A DNA stretch of 64,000 bases from Bagarius yarrelli. Taxonomy: Eukaryota > Chordata > Actinopteri > Siluriformes > Sisoridae. The stretch spans positions 3,296,609 to 3,360,608 of the forward strand of contig VCAZ01000038.1 of assembly GCA_005784505.1 (NCBI GenBank). Direction: 5' to 3'. Below, piece after piece: positions 58,066-64,000 of this stretch. Position 1 is the stretch's first letter, and every line of letters begins with the position of its first letter. The notes beneath the pieces were generated by a model. The model saw only the letters and a program-made list of their open reading frames with translations, did no database searches and was not told where the DNA came from. A program made the position numbers and the translations under genes.

Positions 58066-58969
58066 TATGGTCTAACACTAAACTTTGCACTTTTTACATC
58101 TCTTTTTCCTCTGGCAGTCTCCTGATATTTCTTATTGTCATCCATTGTTACCTTCTTTACTACTGTTTATTCTTTTAGATAAAGGCCATTACATTTATTT
58201 CACCCACAGCTGCTTTCTTTGCTGCTTTATTTGCTGATGAATCATCTTTCTTGTGTTATACACACTTCATTATGGCTGATGTTTATGGTAATATCAGTGT
58301 TGCTAACTATGCACAATGGCATTGAGCTCAGACCCACCACCGTTTCCAGTCAATTTGGCACTTCAACTGGGAGTACTCTTTTTAGCATTAATCTGAACAG
58401 CGCTTGACTCGTTGTGGTCTCATTCCATTTTGTGGCCATGTAGATCATGCATAAACTGGAACAGAGGAACTACTTCTGGTCACAACTCAGGAGCCTCCAA
58501 CAATTTGCGCAACACAATAGGCAGGTTTGGCAAGTTCATATACAGGCACTTTTTGTATATAGATAAAGCAGGTACAGCAGTTAGGTGCACAAGTTTTCTT
58601 GAACGATTCATTCATTTTGAACAAATCTTTTCCGGCTCAGAATGCAATGGTTAGGCATATGAGTTGTCACGTGATGTATGAATGGCTCAAAACCTGCATT
58701 ATTTTGCTGAACGAGACTCAAAGGTCCGAATCGGTGAAATGAGCCGAACTTCTTATGACTACCTTCGATGAATCAGGAAATGCCCCATATGCAGACTTCA
58801 ATGCTTTTTGAATTTGACAACAGGTGAGTGAATCTGACCTTCTCATTGGTTCGTTTCACTGCCACCATTTTGAAGTAGCTGTAATCTGCATATAGATGCA
58901 CATGCTCATTACCTAATTTCAGAAGAATCTAGCGCTGTCAATTTAGTTTCTATTTTGATCATGTTACCA
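58066..58969. other. Intergenic DNA, possible short repeat
   Basis: 58600-58770 contains repeated gaacgattcattcattttga-type sequence, as in dispersed fish repeats, but I cannot assign a family. Confidence 0.35.
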
Positions 58970-60850
58970 CAGGGGAATACAACTATACTTTTCTCCTTTC
59001 GGCTGTTCCATTTTAGGGGTCACCACAGCAAATAATCTGTTTTCACCTAACCCTATCTTACATCCTCTTGACTCACACTCACTAACTTCATCTTCTTGTT
59101 TATTGCATCCGTAGCTTTATTTCTAACATCCTCCTACTAATATATTCATTATCCCTTTTCTTGATATGGCTTCCCTGACTTTCTTCCCAAAACATATAAA
59201 ATGAGCAGTCCCCTTTATAAACGCATTCCTAATTTTGTCCTTAGACAAGAAAACCTTAATATCTTCAGCTCTGCTACTTTCTCAGTGCCACTGTCTCCAC
59301 ACATTATAGTTTGTCTCAGCAATGTCTTGTACAACTTTCCTTTGATTCTAGCGGATATTCCCCTGTCACACATCACTCCTGACATGTTTTTCCACTCATT
59401 TCAACCTGCCTATACTCACTTTTTATCTCTTTTACACACTCTCCATTGCTCTGTACTGTTGACCCCAAGTACTTAATTTCCTTTACTTTCTTTACCTCTT
59501 CACCCTGGTATCTCACTGTTCTACCCCCCCCTTTCATTCAAACACATGTACTTGCTATTTTTATTCCTCTTCTCATATCATTGTTCAAGGAGATTTCTGT
59601 CTGACCTTGTCGGTCAACCGATCCTTCATCACAGCAAACAAGAAGGGGCTCAGAGCTGAGCCCTGGTTCAGTCCCACCACTACTTTAAACGCCTCTGTCA
59701 CCTACTGCATACCTCGCCATTGTTCTGCTCCACTCATACATATCCTGCAACACCCTGACATATTTTTCTGCTATTCCTGATTTTCTCATACATTACCACA
59801 GCTACTCTTTTGGTACCCTGTCATATGCTTGCTCCAGGTCTACAAAAACAGAATGAAACTCCCTACGACCCTCTCTGTACTTCTCCATCACCAATCTCGG
59901 AGCAAAGATTGCATCTGTAGTGCTCTTTTTAGGGAAAAAAAGCCATACTGCTGCAAGTATCTATGATCTTCCTAGCTTTCACTATTCTTTCTCATACCTT
60001 CATTGTATGACTCATCAATTTATGCCTCTGCAATTGTTGCAACTCTGCACATCACTCTTGTTCTTAAAGACAGGCACTAGTAAACTTTCACTGCTGCCTC
60101 TCCTACACTCCTTTCCACACCTCCACTGGTATCTAATCAGGACCAACCACCTTTCCTCTTGTCATCCTCTGCATACCATACTAACTTCATATAAACTAAT
60201 CTTTTGAACTTTCTGCTCCACATTGTTTACCTCTTTTACCTATTTTTTAATTTTAACTTAATTTTAAGTTTTTTATCATTTATCAACACTTCAAAGTACT
60301 CTTCTCTGTACACTCTCCTCAGTTATGACACATCTCGATCCTTAATAACCCTAACCTGCTGCACATCCTTCCCATCTGTCGCTCTGCCTTGCTAACCTGT
60401 ACTGATTTTATCAGTTGTACAAGTCCTTTTCTTCTTCTCTAGTGTCTAACCTACTGTACAACTCATCGTATGCCTTTTGCTTAGCTGTAGCCACTTCCCT
60501 CTTCATTCTGCACTATAAATTCTAGTGATACTATTCTGAACTTCCTTAACTTCCACCAAGACTCCTTATTTCTTTCCTCCTTCTATCTGACCCACCTAGC
60601 ACCTTTCTTCCTGTCCCTCTGATCACTTCTGCTCTAGTTTGCCATTTATCTAGAAAGACTGATCGCCCGGTGCCTGTTTCAACTCCTGTCTAAATTCTTC
60701 ACAGTATTCTTCCTTTTCATCTTTCACCACTTTCTACCTGTGTTATCTTTTTCTTCCAAATCGACATCTTTATCCTACACACCACCATTCTATGCTGTCT
60801 GGCTACACTCTCTCCTAACACAACTTTACATTCACTTTTTTTACTCTGAG
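58970..60850 (-). mobile_element. RTE-type LINE, 5'-truncated
   Basis: The minus-strand copy runs from within the endonuclease/linker (about 60850) through the RT to the 3' region (ggtgacccctaaaatggaac near 59020). It contains the reverse complement of the catttgcaccagg-free RT block, including tgctctttttagggaaaaaa at the QYGF-like site (59920) and accctgtcatatgcttgctc at motif A (about 59816). Many small indels. It is the only one of the three RTE copies here that keeps the 3' part. Confidence 0.78.
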
Positions 60851-61500
60851 TTAATCAGCGCAGAACTATGATCGGACCCAACCCCCAACATTCTTGGAAA
60901 CTATGAAGTATTGGCTGTAAAAGTCAGACTGCACTCGGCAATAAGGGAGCTTTTGTATCCCTCCTGTTCCATTTGTGGGCCAAGTGTGTGGAGCACCCTG
61001 TTGAATCACGGCAGATGAGAACCAAGATGGATTCTGTAGCCTCTCTGAACTGTGTGTAGAGGGTGCGAGTATCAACGCTCTGCTTCTACTTTAGAACTAA
61101 ATATTTGGGGACGTCCAACATCCCCTTGGATCAGAAAATGGCAGAGCTGATACTTCTGGAATGTCTCAGATTGCTCTGTCTGCAGATTGCACTGCATCAC
61201 AGAAGTGGCCAAATGAGGGGACCTGGCTGTCCAGAAGAAAAGCTCTTGTTGAAATTTTTCTACAAATAATGAGTAAGCAATGTAACATATATACAATAAA
61301 TAGCAACAGATTAGACATATGAAATGTGTAGTAGATATACACAGATATACAGATGTATTAAATATTGGAACTGTAAACCTCCATAGGGTTATGTATGTTA
61401 CCTCGGTTCCCCAAGGGAATGAGGCTCTGCGTCAGGAGGCTATGGGGACAATTTTTGCATGACTGTGGCTCTGAAGCACATGTTGAATCACACCAATCCC

Positions 61501-61562
61501 TAGAGACGTTCCCCTTCGGGAACTGAGCTGCGTCAGTCTGCTATGGGAACCTATGGGATACC
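61501..61562 (+). repeat. Direct repeat with internal hairpin, copy 1
   Basis: gttccccttcgggaactgag then gctatgggaacctatgggat. The GTTCCCCTTCGGGAAC core is a short inverted repeat with a TTCG-type loop. Copy 2 is at 62137-62196. Confidence 0.85.
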
Positions 61563-62013
61563 AGTCACTGTCCTGGTGGTGATGACTTCTGATTTCTGCC
61601 TGATTTCTGCCTGGTGCGTACACTGACAATCTCCCTCACATATCAGGCCGCAGGTCTCCCTGTACCTGAAGGAATCATAACTCACTGTACTAGAGGAGTG
61701 GTCATCTCTTAGGCATGGATCCTTAAGACCTCACTGACAGATATATGCCAGATGGTGGGGTGGTCCCCCTGACACACTTTTGTCTATTTTATCAGTTGGA
61801 CATGGCAACTACACCAAGGTCCAGACACCTCCACCTCCTTTTACCACTGCAGCGTTCATGACGAGCAGTGGTTCCTACAGTGCTGCGGATCTGTAGATCA
61901 GGTGACCATTAACTACCCCTGTTCTGTCGACCAAGCTCGTTGGATTTCTGCGTTGCGGTGCATGGACCCATATGTCAGAGGAGGCCTGGTGTTCCTGCAC
62001 CTCTTTTCTCCGT

Positions 62014-62113
62014 CCAGTGTTTGATGGCAGATGTCACACCGGCAACCAGTACTTATGGAGTCTGGCTAGTTGGGCTGAAACAGAGCCAGTCAGTATCTCA
62101 GGGGGTGGAGTTG
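62014..62113 (+). repeat. Large inverted repeat, left arm
   Basis: Begins ccagtgtttgatggcagatg and ends ggggtggagttg. It is complementary to 62202-62348, with two extra segments in the right arm. Confidence 0.9.
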
Positions 62114-62136
62114 AGATCAGGTAGGTAGTAGGGAAT

Positions 62137-62196
62137 GAGACGTTCCCCTTCGGGAACTGAGCTGTGTCAGTCTCCTATGGGAACCTATGGGATACC
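62137..62196 (+). repeat. Direct repeat with internal hairpin, copy 2
   Basis: Differs from 61501-61562 at only a few positions (gctgtgtcagtctcctatgg against gctgcgtcagtctgctatgg). It sits in the loop between the inverted-repeat arms. Confidence 0.85.
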
Positions 62197-62201
62197 AGTT
62201 C

Positions 62202-62348
62202 CAACTCCACCCCCTGAGATACTGACTGGCGTAACAGGCTCTGTTTCAGCCCAACTATTCAGCTCATACCAGAGTCTTCACATATGTTACTGGCTGCCAG
62301 ACTCCATAAGTACTGGTTGCCGGTGTGACATCTGCCATCAAACACTGG
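62202..62348 (-). repeat. Large inverted repeat, right arm
   Basis: Reverse complement of 62014-62113, with a short insertion (gtaacagg) and a longer one of about 40 bp near 62257-62296. Confidence 0.9.
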
Positions 62349-62400
62349 CAGAAAAGGTTTGCCCTATCCTGGTCTGAATAGGAAAGAAGGAAAGGGAGAA

Positions 62401-63515
62401 GGACAAAGCGGCTGCATCTCTATGGAGCCTGGCCTGCTCGTTGGCACCTTGGGTGTATACAACAATGAAGCCATGTTTATAGTCCATGTGAGCTCCTGTG
62501 AGATGTGTATACCAAGAAGTGTGTAACAAGGTCAACACCCTCTCCACCATTAATCCATCAATGTACAGAGGGGCTGATTCTTTCTTTCCATTTCCAAAAG
62601 TCAAAAATGAGCTCCTTAGTTTTGAAATCCCAAAGTGGAGACAGATCTCAGATATAATTATGAGCCAGCATATCCACAGTTTTATCCACTGAAGTGGTCA
62701 GGACCAGTTCTTCTGTTTGGCTGCTCAGTGATAAGGCATTTGTGAAAAGAATGCTTGGTAACAAAAGGCTCATGCAGCGCTTTATTTACTCTTGCATTTC
62801 CTGGTCAGTATAATGATTCATGGCGACCCCTCTGTATAAGCAATTTCTTCTGGGATTTTTTTGTTGTTATAATAATAATTTCGAATGAAGTCTATCTCGA
62901 AGCATGACGTACCGATCTTTAGAACATCGCAAGTGTATGTAGAGTTGCTAACTGCCAAAACAAACCAAAAACTCAGAGAAAAGTCACTGTATGCTCACTG
63001 CCATCCTATCCGATTATAAATAGAGTGACAGAGGTACTCAAGAAAATTTTACAGCCAGATGCAATAGCTTAAAATGTTGATAGTGAGATAGAGCCCATGC
63101 TCATGATGTAGACACCTGTTATTTAGGAGATTGAGCTGTGGGAGAAAGAGACAAATGCCTCACGTAAATGTTCAGTATGTTCAGTAAATGTTTTTTTTCA
63201 GCTACTTATGAGCCTGGATGGGCTCTGTGAATGGATCTTGTAAAGTATGAGTTTGCAACTCTGTCAGTCTGAAAGACGTGATGTGTTGCACTAAAATGAC
63301 ATGAAAGTTGGCTGGATCATCATACGGTTTGTTTGAAGAGGCTCTTGGGGAATGTGACAGTGTGTCCATGTGTTTCCCTTTCTTGTACGTGATTGTGAAA
63401 TTGTATTTCTGCCATCCACTATGACTGTTGGCTACCCATGTGCAAAGATCTTCTCCATAGCATGTTGAAAAACTTCACTAATCTTTGAAAAGATCTGTAT
63501 ATTCTGTGTTGAGCC
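62401..63515. other. Intergenic DNA upstream of the Harbinger relic
   Basis: No frame recognised. It may include the element's second gene or 5' non-coding part, but nothing in it identifies that. Confidence 0.35.
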
Positions 63516-63539
63516 ATTGAGAAAACCTGAAGTTTCTTT

Positions 63540-64000
63540 TAGGATGAAAAGGGGCCTTGCAAATGCATTACCTATTACTTTACAGGTGCTGACAACACTT
63601 GATTTCTTGACAACTGGTTCTTTCCATAGGGAACTGCCATATCACTTAGGAATAAGTCGGTCGTCCTTAAGCCACGCAGCTGTATGGGCTTTTCATCCAC
63701 ATGTCTACCAGGTATATAAGTTTCCTGTACGATGAAGCTGACCAGCCAAGCACAATTTGCAGCATTAGCCGTTTTTTTTTTGCGTAAATGGAGTGAACGA
63801 CTGCACACATATCTGAGAAATGAATTGGCTACATTTCCATTCAATAAATGTGCAAATAATATGTAATGCACAAATGCACCTAACAAATATTGTGGCAAGG
63901 TGGCCTGGGTCAACCCATGATTCATACATCCTTAAAAACAGCATAGACTCCAAGCTGGCAGGGTGCATGAGAAATGGCTTGTTGGTGAGTGATGCGTTGA
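63540..64000 (+). pseudogene. PIF/Harbinger (HARBI1-like) transposase, cut by the window end
   Basis: Plus-strand pieces in order: MKRGLANALPITLQVLTTLD, FLTTGSFHRELPYHLGISRS, a frameshift near 63680 then IHMSTRYISFLYDE. Another shift leads to SQAQFAALAV, a damaged stretch where the GAIDCTH-like catalytic site should be, then FHSINVQIICNAQMHLTNIV and ARWPGSTHDSYILKNS (63825-63935). The order matches HARBI1-type transposases. At least two frameshifts make it non-functional here. It runs off the right edge of the window. Confidence 0.85.

Larger units (their letters stand above)
60851..62400 (-). mobile_element. DIRS-like retrotransposon remnant
   Basis: Minus-strand 61075-60866 contains VQSDFYSQYFIVSKNVGGW, matching the FYSPYFIVPKK-type start of the DIRS reverse transcriptase. 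61400-62200 holds two copies of a gagacgttccccttcgggaa motif and a large inverted repeat. No intact frame. Family assignment is moderate. Confidence 0.5.

Overview
The window is vertebrate nuclear DNA, very probably from a ray-finned fish. Two genes with GT-AG introns sit in AT-rich sequence crowded with decayed transposons typical of teleosts: many Tc1/mariner copies, RTE-, L1/Tx1-, L2/Rex1- and I-type LINEs, DIRS-like tyrosine-recombinase retrotransposons, a tRNA-derived SINE, piggyBac and Harbinger. The mixture suggests an otophysan such as a catfish or its relatives, but the window alone does not prove that. No prokaryotic genes, CRISPR array, rRNA or functional tRNA gene was seen.

Both host genes lie on the minus strand. 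The first is kti12, the Elongator-associated P-loop ATPase involved in tRNA wobble-uridine modification. Exon 1 is at 20990-21140 and exons 2-9 lie between 8813 and 2882, giving a 277-residue protein. Intron 1 is about 12.2 kb, while exons 2-6 are packed into about 0.9 kb. The second is sec11a, the catalytic subunit of the ER signal peptidase complex. Its six exons between 51765 and 36079 encode 179 residues with the Ser56/His96/Asp122 catalytic set intact. A possible last-exon pair of an unidentified third gene is at 55.33-55.64 kb.

Region by region: 0-1.7 kb holds L2 and DIRS debris. 2.7-9 kb is the kti12 3' half with two Tc1 copies in introns. 9-20.9 kb is kti12 intron 1, filled with LINE tails, an L1-like element carrying nested SINE and L2 insertions, a Tc1 carrying a nested MITE-like insert that itself carries a SINE, a piggyBac relic and LINE endonuclease pieces. 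21.3-36 kb is intergenic and holds a triplet-repeat tract by the kti12 start, two opposed RNase H LINE fragments, more Tc1, Rex1-like and L1-like LINEs, and SINEs. 36-51.8 kb is sec11a, with an RTE LINE, Tc1 copies, a 46-bp minisatellite and LINE endonuclease pieces in introns. 51.8-64 kb holds the sec11a upstream region with a decayed copy of kti12 exon 1, two RTE LINEs, a retroviral integrase-like scrap, a DIRS remnant with a large inverted repeat, and a Harbinger transposase running off the end.

The two genes are not an operon and no joint pathway is implied. The most unusual observations are the kti12 exon 1 fossil about 0.5 kb upstream of sec11a, the ambiguous last splice junction of kti12, a perfect 19-bp hairpin at 31.9 kb, the inverted repeat at 62.0-62.35 kb, and the shared 3' tail of a LINE and the local SINE. 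I found no convincing new multi-gene system.
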